DNA from: a virus
Strand: one strand, 5' to 3'
Virus record (IMG/VR): IMGVR_UViG_3300048592_000278
Coordinates: 1 to 38,903 of that record
Length of the DNA stretch: 38,903 nt
The notes under the pieces were generated by a model. The model searched no databases, had not been told where the DNA came from, and saw nothing but the letters and a program-made list of their open reading frames with translations. The translations under genes and the position numbers were made by a program. Below, in pieces: positions 27,121 through 35,917 of the stretch (its first letter is position 1; every line of letters begins with the position of its first letter).

Positions 27121-27292
27121 TTTTAGCTCCTAATAATTTTTCTAAATTATTCATCTTGATTTCCAGATTCGTTAACATCTGAAATATCTTGTCCATTTGC
27201 GATTGCAGAACTTGACGGCTCTTGGCTTCCCTCGCCGCTTGCAAGCTCTGATTCTGTGAGGTTGCTATCTGTGCTAAGTCCTCCGGTGTCAT
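27110..27292 (-). CDS. Small coiled-coil protein embedded in the portal 3' end
   Basis: A 60-residue frame reading M-T-P-E-D-L-A-Q-I-A-T-S-Q-N and ending L-L-G-A-K-N-G-K. Its first 49 codons lie inside the end of the portal gene in another frame. GGAGGT with a four-base spacer stands before ATG 27292, one of the best ribosome binding sites in the window, and the stop overlaps the scaffold start as ATGA, the same coupling used by all genes here. The portal residues encoded by the overlap are low-complexity Ser/Glu/Gly. It may be a head-completion or portal-scaffold factor. Confidence 0.65.
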   Translation of the reverse strand: MTPEDLAQIATSQNQSLQAAREAKSRQVLQSQMDKIFQMLTNLEIKMNNLEKLLGAKNGK

Positions 27293-28811
27293 CTTGACCT
27301 CCAATTTGTTTAAATAATTGTTTATTTTGATTTATATATTCAACGGCTTCTTCATTGTTAGTAACCGTATCAATTTCAGTGAATCTATTTAAGTACGCTA
27401 ACGGTGTTATTAGTCCATTCGTTCTTAAATAATCGGCTTCTTTTTGTGCCACATCAAACTCGGTGTACGCTTGAAAATCAGCATATTCAATACTTATATC
27501 ATAAGTGTCGCCGAAAGCCCCTCTAAAAGGACTTGCGGGGTCTTTATCAGCTATTAATAAAGTTAGCTCCACAAGTTCTTTATCTTGTGGTCTTAAACTA
27601 TTTAAGTCTTCAATACGGGCTTCGTCTAATTCTCTTCTCATTTCACGCAAAGCCGCACCGCTTGGCATTGAAATTGTATCGTCAACTAACGACGGAGGCA
27701 GTCCGTATTGTTTAAGTACGTCTTTAATTGTTTTAAGTTTGAACTCTTCCAAGTTCTCAAATGTTGTATCAGCTGAAATCTCCTCATATGTCGGAGGCAG
27801 TGGACTCATGCCTGAACTGTCAGCCCTTACGTCGTCTTTAATAAATAATCCATTTGCACTTATTACTCCGGGATTATCTAAGTACCAATTTATTATCATT
27901 CTCATAGGGAATGAATTAAACGTCGTTCCTTGCAAGATGTAAAAGTCCAACATATTACATTTTATTTGAGCTTTTAAAAGTTCAAACATACCGCCGCCAT
28001 CTATTTCCAATTCGTCATCTTGCATAAAAGCGAGCGTCCTGATTTGCATAGGTATTTGTCCGAACCCGTGTTTGTACTCTATAACTTCAATTGGTTTTTC
28101 TTTGCCGGGTATTGTAAAAGGCACGTTTTTACCATCAATTCCTTTGACTTGCAAAACGTCTTTATTCCAAACATAGAACTTGTCTTGTCTTGTGAACTCT
28201 TGTGAAGTGTCAACAAAATGAACCCAAACTTCCTCTGGGTTTCCTAACTTATCGTATTTTACACGGTACTTATCCGGGCTTGTGTATTGAAATTCTAATT
28301 TCTTTTTGCCGTTACGTGAAGCTATAAAAGGTCTGATTAAAACTTCATTGTGTAGTTTAAGTAATCTATATGTTTTTTGCAAAATCATGCCAAAATTAGA
28401 ATCACTTAACAACTCATTTGCTTCATCTTCATTCCTACCCTCAACCGTTACGGTTGGGATTTCATCGTATATAACACAAAGATTATTTAAAGCCCTTTTT
28501 AAATAAAGATTTGATGAAGGCATTATCCTATACATTGTATTCAAAGTACTTTCAGCGTTGCTCGAATTGAACATCGGTTTAAGGAAATAATAAAGTAAAT
28601 CACGTCTTTGTGCCTCACCTATATAATTATCACGTAACATACATTGTAAACTCTTATGATAACACAAATCTTGAATTTCATTACCGAATTGAGTACTACC
28701 CCAAATTGAAGTTATTAAGCCCGTAAACGCTTCGGTATAAAACCCAGTATCTAATCTACTTTGGTTTTGAATCCACGCCCCTGAACTTGGATTGTAAAAA
28801 TAATCTAACAT
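27147..28811 (-). CDS. Portal protein
   Basis: A 554-residue protein between large terminase and scaffold genes. Its length, the E-V-L-I-R-P-F and D-K-Y-R-V-K-Y-D-K-L-G stretches, the conserved Y-G-L-P-P-S-L-V-D-D with a following long helix (A-A-L-R-E-M-R-R-E-L-D), and the acidic low-complexity end (S-G-E-G-S-Q-E-P-S-S-S) fit SPP1/HK97-type portals. It forms the 12-mer ring at the head vertex and carries DNA during packaging. The start overlaps the terminase stop by seven bases. Confidence 0.85.
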   Translation of the reverse strand: MLDYFYNPSSGAWIQNQSRLDTGFYTEAFTGLITSIWGSTQFGNEIQDLCYHKSLQCMLRDNYIGEAQRRDLLYYFLKPMFNSSNAESTLNTMYRIMPSSNLYLKRALNNLCVIYDEIPTVTVEGRNEDEANELLSDSNFGMILQKTYRLLKLHNEVLIRPFIASRNGKKKLEFQYTSPDKYRVKYDKLGNPEEVWVHFVDTSQEFTRQDKFYVWNKDVLQVKGIDGKNVPFTIPGKEKPIEVIEYKHGFGQIPMQIRTLAFMQDDELEIDGGGMFELLKAQIKCNMLDFYILQGTTFNSFPMRMIINWYLDNPGVISANGLFIKDDVRADSSGMSPLPPTYEEISADTTFENLEEFKLKTIKDVLKQYGLPPSLVDDTISMPSGAALREMRRELDEARIEDLNSLRPQDKELVELTLLIADKDPASPFRGAFGDTYDISIEYADFQAYTEFDVAQKEADYLRTNGLITPLAYLNRFTEIDTVTNNEEAVEYINQNKQLFKQIGGQDDTGGLSTDSNLTESELASGEGSQEPSSSAIANGQDISDVNESGNQDE

Positions 28812-30043
28812 AAAGTACCTCTTTTAATTTCTGGCTGTATCGGCTCAAAGTTGTAAGCTAAATAACTTAAGGCATCTGACGGGTCTGATATTCCTAACTG
28901 TTTATCAATTGTAACGCCCCCTTGTTTCCATTGTGTTACTTGTAAGTCTTTATGCAATCTCGGACACCCTGATATATTAATAAACATTCTAATTTCACCT
29001 AACATATTTTTAAATAAAGCATTCGTAGCGTTAACCCTATCTTTAACAGCTCTTGTAGGTTTAAGTATTGGGTCGCCTGTCATACCTTTAAATATTTGTC
29101 TAATAATCTCATAATCGGTAAACGTGGCCGCTGATTTCCTGAACTGACCTGTAGCGTCTCCAGTGATTAATAATTTTCCTGAAAACAAATTATTCTCTAA
29201 ATATTCTTTTGCATAATGAGCAGTTAGCTCTGTGTTGGAGTTATCTAAAACAAACTCCTTAACAGCATAATATTTATTGTCATCTTTTTGGACTATAATA
29301 CAACTCATTGGATTAACGTTAAAATCCCAACATAAATAAGTAGTTAAGTTAGGATTGAATTTAATATCGCTATGGTTGGCTTCTGAATAGGCATAATAAA
29401 CAACTCCCTCTAATGTTTCGAATGTTGCTAAAAACTCTTGTCTAAACGTCCTTTCATCCATTTGGCTTTTTGCTAATTCAATTTCTTCATTTGGTACTCT
29501 TCCGCCGTCTAATGTTGTATATTGAAATGTTTTAATATGTTCGTTTGTACTTAAATCGTAAAACCAATTAACAGCACCGTTGGGAGTTCCTACAAACCAA
29601 ACCGAACCCTGTACGTTACTTATTGCTGGTCTCACTATCTCTTGCCAAACTTCATAATCTTGATAAGCGCATTCGTCTAAATAGACTTTATTCAAGTGTG
29701 GGTATCCTCTATGTGAATCGTAGTTTTGAGAACCTGCCAAATAAATAATATTACCGTTTTTCATGTAAATAGTCAAATCACTTTCGTTTGACTTCATTAT
29801 ATCGTTTTTAGGTATTAATTTTACTAAGTAATAGTACATAGTCTTTTTTGCCATCGGATAAGTTGGAGCTAAATATAATATGATTTTATTTTCACCTGTT
29901 AATAATTCAATCATTATATCAATAGCTATTAAATAAGACTTCCCGAACCTTCTGCCTGCTACTAATTGCTTAAATCGGCTTTCGTCTTTAATGAAAGTCT
30001 TTTGCGGGTCTGATAAGTCTATATTTATTATTTCTTGTTTCAA
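28805..30043 (-). CDS. terL: Large terminase subunit
   Basis: A 412-residue packaging motor and nuclease. ATPase: Walker A-like G-R-R-F-G-K-S (30-36), Walker B Y-L-D-E-C (D123, E124), and the coupling motif V-G-T-P-N-G (151-156). Nuclease (RNase H-like): D240 in L-C-W-D-F-N-V, D296 in I-T-G-D-A-T-G, and D390 in S-D-P-S-D-A-L-S-Y. It starts at a TTG that overlaps the small-terminase stop (TTGA); the next ATG is 43 codons downstream and would remove the Walker A, so TTG is the likely start. It cuts concatemers and fills the head through the portal. Confidence 0.95.
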   Translation of the reverse strand: MKQEIINIDLSDPQKTFIKDESRFKQLVAGRRFGKSYLIAIDIMIELLTGENKIILYLAPTYPMAKKTMYYYLVKLIPKNDIMKSNESDLTIYMKNGNIIYLAGSQNYDSHRGYPHLNKVYLDECAYQDYEVWQEIVRPAISNVQGSVWFVGTPNGAVNWFYDLSTNEHIKTFQYTTLDGGRVPNEEIELAKSQMDERTFRQEFLATFETLEGVVYYAYSEANHSDIKFNPNLTTYLCWDFNVNPMSCIIVQKDDNKYYAVKEFVLDNSNTELTAHYAKEYLENNLFSGKLLITGDATGQFRKSAATFTDYEIIRQIFKGMTGDPILKPTRAVKDRVNATNALFKNMLGEIRMFINISGCPRLHKDLQVTQWKQGGVTIDKQLGISDPSDALSYLAYNFEPIQPEIKRGTLC

Positions 30044-30288
30044 TTTATATTTATCACAGTTTGTGTTTGCTCATTTAATATTTCGTTTATTGGCTCTGCA
30101 TAACAATATTTAAATAAATCTTTTAATATGGCACTTTTTAACCATTCATTTTTAGTGTCTTTAAAAAGTTTAATACTTTCAACAATAGGGTCAAAATGAT
30201 GTTTTTCCAATGTTGGTTTGACATCTTTTATTCTGAAAACCGTTTTACTCCCTTTCGGTCTTCCACCCTTGTTTTTTAAGTTTTCCAT
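30040..30288 (-). CDS. Small terminase subunit-like protein
   Basis: An 82-residue basic protein (G-G-R-P-K-G-S-K at residues 8-15), overlapping the large terminase start, which is the usual place of the small subunit that recognises phage DNA. It is shorter than typical small terminases (about 100-180 residues) and no full helix-turn-helix is obvious, only the AT-hook-like G-R-P-K. The C-terminus I-N-I-N is coupled to TerL. Confidence 0.65.
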   Translation of the reverse strand: MENLKNKGGRPKGSKTVFRIKDVKPTLEKHHFDPIVESIKLFKDTKNEWLKSAILKDLFKYCYAEPINEILNEQTQTVININ

Positions 30289-30332
30289 TTCTTAAATTGT
30301 TATCCTTATATATCGTAAATTTGTATAGTTTT

Positions 30333-30521
30333 TCATTTCGCACCGTCTTTATTTATCATACCTCTCGGCATTTTAAAATTTGTTAAACTTATCTTCTTTA
30401 AATGTAATGTTTCTTGTTTGCATTGTTTACAAAATAATGGTAAATATGTTAAATCGTTAGGTTCGTTCACGTAAACCTCTTGGATTGAACCACACGAACA
30501 CCTATATTCATAAACTGGCAT
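30333..30521 (-). CDS. Zinc-ribbon protein (FmdB-like)
   Basis: A 62-residue protein: M-P-V-Y-E-Y-R-C-S-C-G at the start and F-C-K-Q-C-K near residue 31 give a C-x-C / C-x-x-C zinc ribbon of the FmdB type. It starts at the stop of the virion gene above (overlap by one base). A 44-base gap follows before the small terminase gene. Role unknown; phage zinc ribbons in this position are common. Confidence 0.7.
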   Translation of the reverse strand: MPVYEYRCSCGSIQEVYVNEPNDLTYLPLFCKQCKQETLHLKKISLTNFKMPRGMINKDGAK

Positions 30522-31018
30522 TATAATTGCTCCGCTTCAAATCTTGCGATAATTGTGTGTGTTTCTGTGATTGTTACGGTTTCACGACATACTAAAACGA
30601 AACTTAAACTATTTGATACTGACTGGTCGGGAGTTATTATCATGTCAACTGCTACGCTTCCCATCTCAATATTTGTATCCACCGTATCCCATGAAGTAAA
30701 TGGTATCGGCTGTAAACATTTGCCTAAATTATTTGCGTTTATAACAAAAACGTCATTACTTGAAAGTCCTAATGTTGTGGATGCTAAGTTGGTAAAAATA
30801 ATTAAGTCCATGTCAGTTGATACGGGGCTTCCTGCAGAATCGTAAATATATAGCTGGACTCTTTTAAGTCTTACGCTCTGTCCTGTGCCTGCCATAATTT
30901 CGTTAATTGCTACTTTGTCATTTGTTATAATGTCCCCTGCGGCAATTTCACTTGTTGAAACACTTGTTAAAGTAACATCAACAGCTTTCCCTTTTATTCC
31001 AATTGGTACTACGTTCAT
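30521..31018 (-). CDS. Probable virion structural protein
   Basis: A 165-residue beta-rich protein (V-P-I-G-I-K-G-K-A-V-D-V-T-L, R-L-K-R-V-Q-L-Y-I-Y-D, D-M-D-L-I-I-F). Its composition and position among fibre and head-accessory genes point to a virion jelly-roll or decoration protein. It ends where the zinc-ribbon gene begins. No family recognised. Confidence 0.6.
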   Translation of the reverse strand: MNVVPIGIKGKAVDVTLTSVSTSEIAAGDIITNDKVAINEIMAGTGQSVRLKRVQLYIYDSAGSPVSTDMDLIIFTNLASTTLGLSSNDVFVINANNLGKCLQPIPFTSWDTVDTNIEMGSVAVDMIITPDQSVSNSLSFVLVCRETVTITETHTIIARFEAEQL

Positions 31019-31019
31019 T

Positions 31020-31724
31020 TTATATCCTGTTAAAATTATTTCTATTATTTGAAATTAGATTTATATTTACGTCTCCGAAATAACCAGCTTTAATGACCTG
31101 CACCCCAACATATTGGAGGTAATTCACTCTTATATCTATTCGGTCTCCAGCGTCTAAATAATATATTATACTTTGGCTTCCTACGGTTGAGTACGGACTA
31201 CTTGTATTTGTCATTATTGAACTTTCGGTATTCACCGGGTCATATGCTGTCCATTGAAGTTCTGGTAATGGATTAATCGCAGTTCCATTCCTATAAATTC
31301 CTACAGTACACGGCTCGATTAATGGAAGATAACTGTTATAAATAATTAAATCATTATACTCATCTATCGCCCATAATGTAAATTTTGCGTTCCAACTTAT
31401 CCTATAAACTCCAGCTACACTTGCCTCAAAATACCAACCGTTTGTAGTGTTTCTTGCTCTGTCGCCCTTGACTTCTTCGTCCGCAAATCTCATAATGTGA
31501 GGCGTCGCTGATAATGCGGATGTTTCAATCTCTACACCTAAAACGTCGGTCTTCCATCGGACTTCATTATAAAATTGTCTATGCTCCAAATGACTTAATA
31601 AAAGACTTTCACCTATAACCGCTCTTAAATCGTCATGATTTTCAGTTAAATAGTTAGTCTTAATCTGCTCTTGATATTCAGATTTAACACCGTTTTCGTC
31701 TTTTATTTTGTGATTCTTAATCAT
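31020..31724 (-). CDS. C1q/TNF-like virion protein (head or tail fibre tip)
   Basis: A 234-residue protein. Residues 75-230 look like a C1q/TNF jelly roll: W-Y-F-E-A-S-V-A-G-V-Y-R-I-S-W-N-A-K-F, then I-Y-R-N-G-T-A-I and I-I-Y-Y-L-D-A-G-D-R-I-D-I-R-V. Such domains form trimeric tips of head fibres or receptor-binding proteins. The N-terminal 70 residues, charged and helical (L-T-E-N-H-D-D-L-R), may anchor it. It overlaps the small membrane protein gene by four bases (ATGA). Confidence 0.7.
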   Translation of the reverse strand: MIKNHKIKDENGVKSEYQEQIKTNYLTENHDDLRAVIGESLLLSHLEHRQFYNEVRWKTDVLGVEIETSALSATPHIMRFADEEVKGDRARNTTNGWYFEASVAGVYRISWNAKFTLWAIDEYNDLIIYNSYLPLIEPCTVGIYRNGTAINPLPELQWTAYDPVNTESSIMTNTSSPYSTVGSQSIIYYLDAGDRIDIRVNYLQYVGVQVIKAGYFGDVNINLISNNRNNFNRI

Positions 31725-31897
31725 AAAACTTTACTTATCCCGATTATAGTTGCTATTATTCCTATTCCGATTCCCATAATCCATTTTAAGTTATCATACT
31801 TAGTCTCGATTATTGTTATCCGATTGCCGTAAGATTCCATCTTTGTTAGGATTTCATCTAATTTTCTTTCGATTTTTGTGATTAATTCGTCGCTCAT
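31721..31897 (-). CDS. Small membrane protein, XhlA/holin-like
   Basis: A 58-residue protein from ATG 31897: a charged coiled-coil part (D-E-L-I-T-K-I-E-R-K-L-D-E-I-L-T-K) and one C-terminal transmembrane segment (W-I-M-G-I-G-I-G-I-I-A-T-I-I-G-I) with a short K-V-L tail. This is the layout of XhlA-type proteins and some small holins. A TAAATTTG lies nine bases before the ATG but without a good upstream TTTG. It lies in the fibre gene block, away from the lysin genes near 37 kb, so a holin role is plausible but not proven. Confidence 0.65.
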   Translation of the reverse strand: MSDELITKIERKLDEILTKMESYGNRITIIETKYDNLKWIMGIGIGIIATIIGISKVL

Positions 31898-31916
31898 TGT
31901 ACAAATTTATATTTAT

Positions 31917-32906
31917 TTACAATATCCCTACTATATTATTAGTTGCCGCTCCAGTTGAATATGTTACCACTAATTTGGGGTCTTCTGTCGTGCCTGTCCT
32001 ATCGGCTGAATAACCGCCACATTGTATTGACTTGGAAGCCGACCACGTGCCGGCAGTGTTATCAAATACAGCCCCTGCCTTCCCTCCAAATTTTGATATA
32101 CCTGTTTTATTTATGTTAGCTATACCAGATGAATTCAAAGTGAAAGCATTATATTGATTAATTGTCATTGCCGATATTGCTAACCTACAAAACTCTGTCG
32201 TGCCTAATGTTAAACAATCAGCTGATACAACGGCTGTATTACTTGCGGGGTTTGAACTAACAACAACTGCGCTCGCTAATGTTGAACTCCAGCTTAATGT
32301 ATTATTTGCGCTTAAAACATAAAAATCAAATTCCGCGGCACTTATTGTCGCGTCGTCAGGTATTGAAGACGTATCAAATAACATAACTCCACCCAAATTA
32401 TTTTCATATTGATTTGAAGTACTCGAGGAGCTAAGTAAACCTAAATTAAAACTCGCCGCCGAGTCTGTGGCGAAATTATAACTATTAAAAGATACCGTAT
32501 TCGAGAACGTTTGATTTACACCTAATATACCACACTGACCGTCCACCGTACTCGTTTCAACGTGGGGGTCGGGGTAAACTGTTAAGGTATCAAAGCCGAA
32601 ATTTAGATTAAGCTCCAAACGATTAAAAATATAAATGTCAATAGAATGCAATAAATACCAAAATGGATACAAGCTATAATACAAGCGTTTTGAGAATTTA
32701 TTGTGTGTCCTGAATTCTGCTCGTGTTCGTGATATATCAAGTTTTACCTCGTAATAATTTGGCATTAATTTTGAAATTTTTTCACTAAATTTTAAATCTT
32801 TATGTATTCTTAAAATCCACCTGAACCAATATTTAAGAATCCAATTATTACATAAAAATAATAATACTTTTTGACGTTCTTTAAACCATGATTTATCAAA
32901 TACCAT
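31917..32906 (-). CDS. Virion protein with C-terminal DNRLRE-like domain
   Basis: About 329 residues from ATG 32906, which overlaps the previous stop (TAATG). The N-terminal 110 residues are basic and aromatic (K-S-W-F-K-E-R-Q, W-I-L-K-Y-W-F-R-W-I-L-R), ending F-G-F-D-T-L-T-V-Y-P-D. This N-terminal block is one I have seen in other phage structural proteins. The rest is beta-rich with L-F-D-T-S-S-I-P-D-D-A-T-I-S-A-A-E-F, typical of DNRLRE / carbohydrate-binding-like modules. Likely fibre or spike. Confidence 0.65.
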   Translation of the reverse strand: MVFDKSWFKERQKVLLFLCNNWILKYWFRWILRIHKDLKFSEKISKLMPNYYEVKLDISRTRAEFRTHNKFSKRLYYSLYPFWYLLHSIDIYIFNRLELNLNFGFDTLTVYPDPHVETSTVDGQCGILGVNQTFSNTVSFNSYNFATDSAASFNLGLLSSSSTSNQYENNLGGVMLFDTSSIPDDATISAAEFDFYVLSANNTLSWSSTLASAVVVSSNPASNTAVVSADCLTLGTTEFCRLAISAMTINQYNAFTLNSSGIANINKTGISKFGGKAGAVFDNTAGTWSASKSIQCGGYSADRTGTTEDPKLVVTYSTGAATNNIVGIL

Positions 32907-33142
32907 TAAATCCAATCCTCAAAATCATAAAGGACTTTTATATATTCAATCATTTCTTTTTCAGTCTCTGGCACTCTGTCAGTAATAAATTTACCGTTTT
33001 CAATTAATTCACGATTATAAGTAATTTCTTCTTCTCCGAAGTCATTAATAAAAGGTTCGTTTTGTGTAGTTTCGTATAAAGTGTAAATCATTATTATACG
33101 ATTACCAATATTCTTAACACTATTTATTTTTATTTCTTTCAT
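32906..33142 (-). CDS. Hypothetical protein in the fibre block
   Basis: A 78-residue acidic protein (M-K-E-I-K-I-N-S-V-K, then F-G-E-E-E-I-T-Y-N-R-E and V-L-Y-D-F-E-D-W-I at the end). It overlaps both neighbours by one base. Small proteins after fibre genes are often fibre chaperones; here that is only a guess from position. Confidence 0.6.
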   Translation of the reverse strand: MKEIKINSVKNIGNRIIMIYTLYETTQNEPFINDFGEEEITYNRELIENGKFITDRVPETEKEMIEYIKVLYDFEDWI

Positions 33143-35265
33143 TATATCGTCTTTGTGTATTCAATAACAACATTTAAACTAAGATTCTTTGGAGTGCCTG
33201 AAACTGCAGTACAAACGGGCTGTATGACTTCACCATCGCTTAACGAAACATCGTCAGGATTGCTCGCCGACGGGTTCGTATATCCACCACTAATCGCAAA
33301 TCCTGTAAATCCTGTTACGTCTCCAAAAGCACCACCCGCTCCGTCGGATTTTTGAAGTTTGAAAGTTGCCGAAGTTCCGCTTTCAATTGCACCGCTCCAT
33401 TTAATTATTTTTGCACTTTGGTTTGTTGCTAAATTTACTTCAAAAGGTGGCAAAACGTCAGCACCTGAACTTGGCACTTTTATTTCATTCTGTACTGTCC
33501 ATGTTTTCACTTCATACCAAACAACACTTGATGGTATTGTTGGTTTATCGTCTAAGTTGTTATAACTATGTTTATGGAGGGTAGTCGCTCCCGAATCAGT
33601 TAAATCAGTTAAGTTTGCACTTGAAATTTTAGCATAAGTTGTACCGTCTAATATATCGTCTAAGTCATCGGAAGTTTTATTAAAATAATTTCCTGTGGCT
33701 TGATAAATCCCATCAAAATAAGTTTTTAAAGTAGATTTAATTACGCTCCAAAGATTGTATTTTGTTGCATTCGTTGCTTCGGAATCTAATTGAATAAATC
33801 TATCATTATCGTGGATTGTATTCTTAATAGTTGCACCCGTTAAAATAGGTTCTTTTTCAGAATCTAATTCAGTTATAGCACTTTGTACGTTTGTGCTCGA
33901 AATATTCCCGTCCGGTGAGTATGTAACCGCACTCGCAGTTATTGCTGTGGAGCCACCGCCCGGAACTGTGCTTGAAGTTCTGTAATCAGTGAACTCTTGG
34001 AACTCCCCGTCTCCCTTATAAATAAATCTATATAATAATTTTAGTTCGGGGTTTAAATTCATTCCGATTATTTCGGGAGTTGTTGCCGCTCTTGCTATCC
34101 CAATCGTGTTGTATGCTGTGCTTGCGTGTGTAGGAATAATGTAAATTGGTTTGTCATTATCAAGTGAACCGTAAACCCAAATATTAACAAAATCACTCGC
34201 TCCAACGTTTGTTAAGGTGTAGGTATCAGTGTCTAAATATTGGGGCTGTCCTGACGTGCCGGGATAAGGGAGCGAATAATCTGCAAATGTATAATGTGTT
34301 GAATCTACTTTATACCATGCCCTCATCGTTGTTTGTTGGGTCGTTACTTGCTCTTGGTCTTCATCATGCAAACAACCTGCCTCAATTTGTAAAGTTGAAT
34401 CAGCGGCGGTTGTTGGTGCTGTTAATACAAAACCACTTTCGTAACGTGTTCCGATTGTATCATGAGCCCAAATATGCCAGTCTAAATCTCTTGTATGATT
34501 ATGGAGTTCTTTTTGTATAGCTCCCGCAGTTCCATTCCAAAAAACTGTACAAACAAAAACATTTTCTTTGAAATTCCATGCTGTATCGCTACACTTTAAA
34601 GTACCTGAAACATCGTCAAAATAAAAGAAATATAATGTATTTGCTGTTAATGTTTCAAAACTATCTATATCACAAGTAATTGCATTTGCAGTTGTGTATT
34701 TAGTTCCTTTGTACCAATATGTATTAGTTCCACTCGCTACGGTTAAAACGTGAGTTGAATTGTCAAAACTTAAAGCTCCAAACGTTTCAATGCCATGAAA
34801 ATTCTCTTTACCATCAACTACAGTTTTTACCGCTTTTTGACTTGGATAATAAGTATCTGAATTATCTGATAATGAAGTTTTTTTGTTTGAAACATTTTCA
34901 GGAGTGAATCCAAGAGCGTCTTGTTTTCCGCTCCATGTAGTTCTTAAACTTGTTGAATCTGTTAAGTCTTTTATATCAAAATCGGAACTTTCTTGGTCTC
35001 CTGTGTTAGTTCCGCTTGTGGCTTGTACGACTGCGATTTCGTCATCTGTCAATAAGTTTTGGTTGTCCACTAACTGCCATGTTAATTCAGGGTTTGCGGG
35101 GTCCGTGCTGTCAATGGATATATTATTATTTGCACTTGTAATTGTTTCAACAATACCAGTACTCGTGCCGGTGTTTGTTATTGAAACTAATTTACCGCTT
35201 TCAATGACTTTGTACGGGTCATTCCAAACTATCTCATAGACTGTGTTATTTACCGTAACCGTCAT
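33142..35265 (-). CDS. Tail fibre / receptor-binding protein
   Basis: A 707-residue beta-rich protein. It contains a phage fibre linker, S-G-K-Q-D-A-L-G-F-T-P-E-N-V-S-N-K (112-128), and S-D-T-Y-Y-P-S-Q-K-A-V-K (about 135-146), common in fibre shafts. The central part has many Thr, Asp and aromatic residues, and the C-terminus (V-I-E-Y-T-K-T-I) ends in a strand. It probably forms a trimer at the tail tip and determines host range. It is the largest gene of its block, with a start overlapping the stop of the gene upstream. Confidence 0.8.
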   Translation of the reverse strand: MTVTVNNTVYEIVWNDPYKVIESGKLVSITNTGTSTGIVETITSANNNISIDSTDPANPELTWQLVDNQNLLTDDEIAVVQATSGTNTGDQESSDFDIKDLTDSTSLRTTWSGKQDALGFTPENVSNKKTSLSDNSDTYYPSQKAVKTVVDGKENFHGIETFGALSFDNSTHVLTVASGTNTYWYKGTKYTTANAITCDIDSFETLTANTLYFFYFDDVSGTLKCSDTAWNFKENVFVCTVFWNGTAGAIQKELHNHTRDLDWHIWAHDTIGTRYESGFVLTAPTTAADSTLQIEAGCLHDEDQEQVTTQQTTMRAWYKVDSTHYTFADYSLPYPGTSGQPQYLDTDTYTLTNVGASDFVNIWVYGSLDNDKPIYIIPTHASTAYNTIGIARAATTPEIIGMNLNPELKLLYRFIYKGDGEFQEFTDYRTSSTVPGGGSTAITASAVTYSPDGNISSTNVQSAITELDSEKEPILTGATIKNTIHDNDRFIQLDSEATNATKYNLWSVIKSTLKTYFDGIYQATGNYFNKTSDDLDDILDGTTYAKISSANLTDLTDSGATTLHKHSYNNLDDKPTIPSSVVWYEVKTWTVQNEIKVPSSGADVLPPFEVNLATNQSAKIIKWSGAIESGTSATFKLQKSDGAGGAFGDVTGFTGFAISGGYTNPSASNPDDVSLSDGEVIQPVCTAVSGTPKNLSLNVVIEYTKTI

Positions 35266-35564
35266 TATGACACTCCGTAAGTGATATTGATTGTAATGTC
35301 TTTGATGATTGTTGCCGGGATTGTTGACGTCATTTTAACGTCAGAGCGGAATTTACCAACTCCCAAATCTTCGACATCGGACTGGCTTAAATAAACAGTT
35401 ACCAAAGTATCAGGACTTACAAAAGAAGGTGTTAAGGTACACGTTTTCTCAATTACATTATCTTTATCAGCTATTTTCATTGTGAAAGTATTTGCACTAA
35501 AATTTGCGTTTTTAATTGTGAATGAAGTGCTAAACGCTTCGTTGGTTTTTAAATTAATAATCAT
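35265..35564 (-). CDS. Hypothetical virion-associated protein
   Basis: A 99-residue beta-rich protein (N-E-A-F-S-T-S-F-T-I-K-N-A-N-F, V-T-V-Y-L-S-Q-S-D-V-E). It looks like a single Ig-like or BppU-type N-terminal domain as found in baseplate proteins. It precedes the fibre gene with a one-base overlap, so a fibre-attachment role is plausible. No family recognised with confidence. Confidence 0.6.
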   Translation of the reverse strand: MIINLKTNEAFSTSFTIKNANFSANTFTMKIADKDNVIEKTCTLTPSFVSPDTLVTVYLSQSDVEDLGVGKFRSDVKMTSTIPATIIKDITINITYGVS

Positions 35565-35730
35565 CGTCTTCCAAAATATTCAAGTAATCCAAATCAATTA
35601 ATATTTTGTTTTTTTCCAAAGATATATCAAATGTTTCCGTTTCTAATCCATCAAAAACGAAAACAACATCACCGCTGGGGAGTTCTTTTTGGTATATCTT
35701 TAATTCTTTTATCAGCTCGTTTATTCTCAT
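35554..35730 (-). CDS. Small acidic hypothetical protein
   Basis: A 58-residue protein from ATG 35730 (the frame is open to a TTG at 35736). Helical start (I-N-E-L-I-K-E-L-K-I-Y), then strands with many Asp/Glu, ending L-N-I-L-E-D-D-D-Y. It overlaps the next gene by 11 bases. It also overlaps a second candidate frame at 35669-35848. Small proteins of this pattern (A-D-x-V-V-F) occur in phages; function unknown. Confidence 0.6.
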   Translation of the reverse strand: MRINELIKELKIYQKELPSGDVVFVFDGLETETFDISLEKNKILIDLDYLNILEDDDY

Positions 35731-35848
35731 TTTCAATAGCTTTAAGTAATTGGTTTAATGATAACTTATAACTTCTTATAAGTCCGTCGTTTTCGTTCAA
35801 TATTTCTTCAATTTCATTTTTCAAAATAACTTTTTCTAAAATTGTCAT
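35669..35848 (-). CDS. Possible leaderless small gene (59 residues)
   Basis: A frame from ATG 35848 reading M-T-I-L-E-K-V-I-L-K-N-E-I-E-E-I and ending P-K-R-T-P-Q-R. The ATG is only 11 bases after the promoter -7 element (35860-35867), so the message would be nearly leaderless, a type of start known in bacteria. It overlaps the next gene by 62 bases in another frame and has no ribosome binding site. It may be real, or the message leader may merely be open. Confidence 0.4.
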   Translation of the reverse strand: MTILEKVILKNEIEEILNENDGLIRSYKLSLNQLLKAIENENKRADKRIKDIPKRTPQR

Positions 35849-35859
35849 TTAATCATATA

Positions 35860-35891
35860 CAAATATACGGAATTTTTGCGACATATACAAA
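35860..35891 (-). promoter_or_regulatory. Bacteroidota-type promoter of the virion operon
   Basis: TTTG (35891-35888), 20 bases, TATATTTG (35867-35860) on the minus strand. It is the only clear promoter before the 20 kb of structural genes, and stands about 60 bases below the terminator that ends the lysis operon. The TGTAA dyad at 35918-35941 lies 27 bases upstream of its -33 element. Confidence 0.78.
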
Positions 35892-35917
35892 TTTTTCTAT
35901 GCACAAAATATCCACAG

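Noticed and set aside
27505-27942. 145-residue open frame on the plus strand
   Set aside because: It lies wholly inside the portal gene on the other strand and has no start signals; a compositional shadow.
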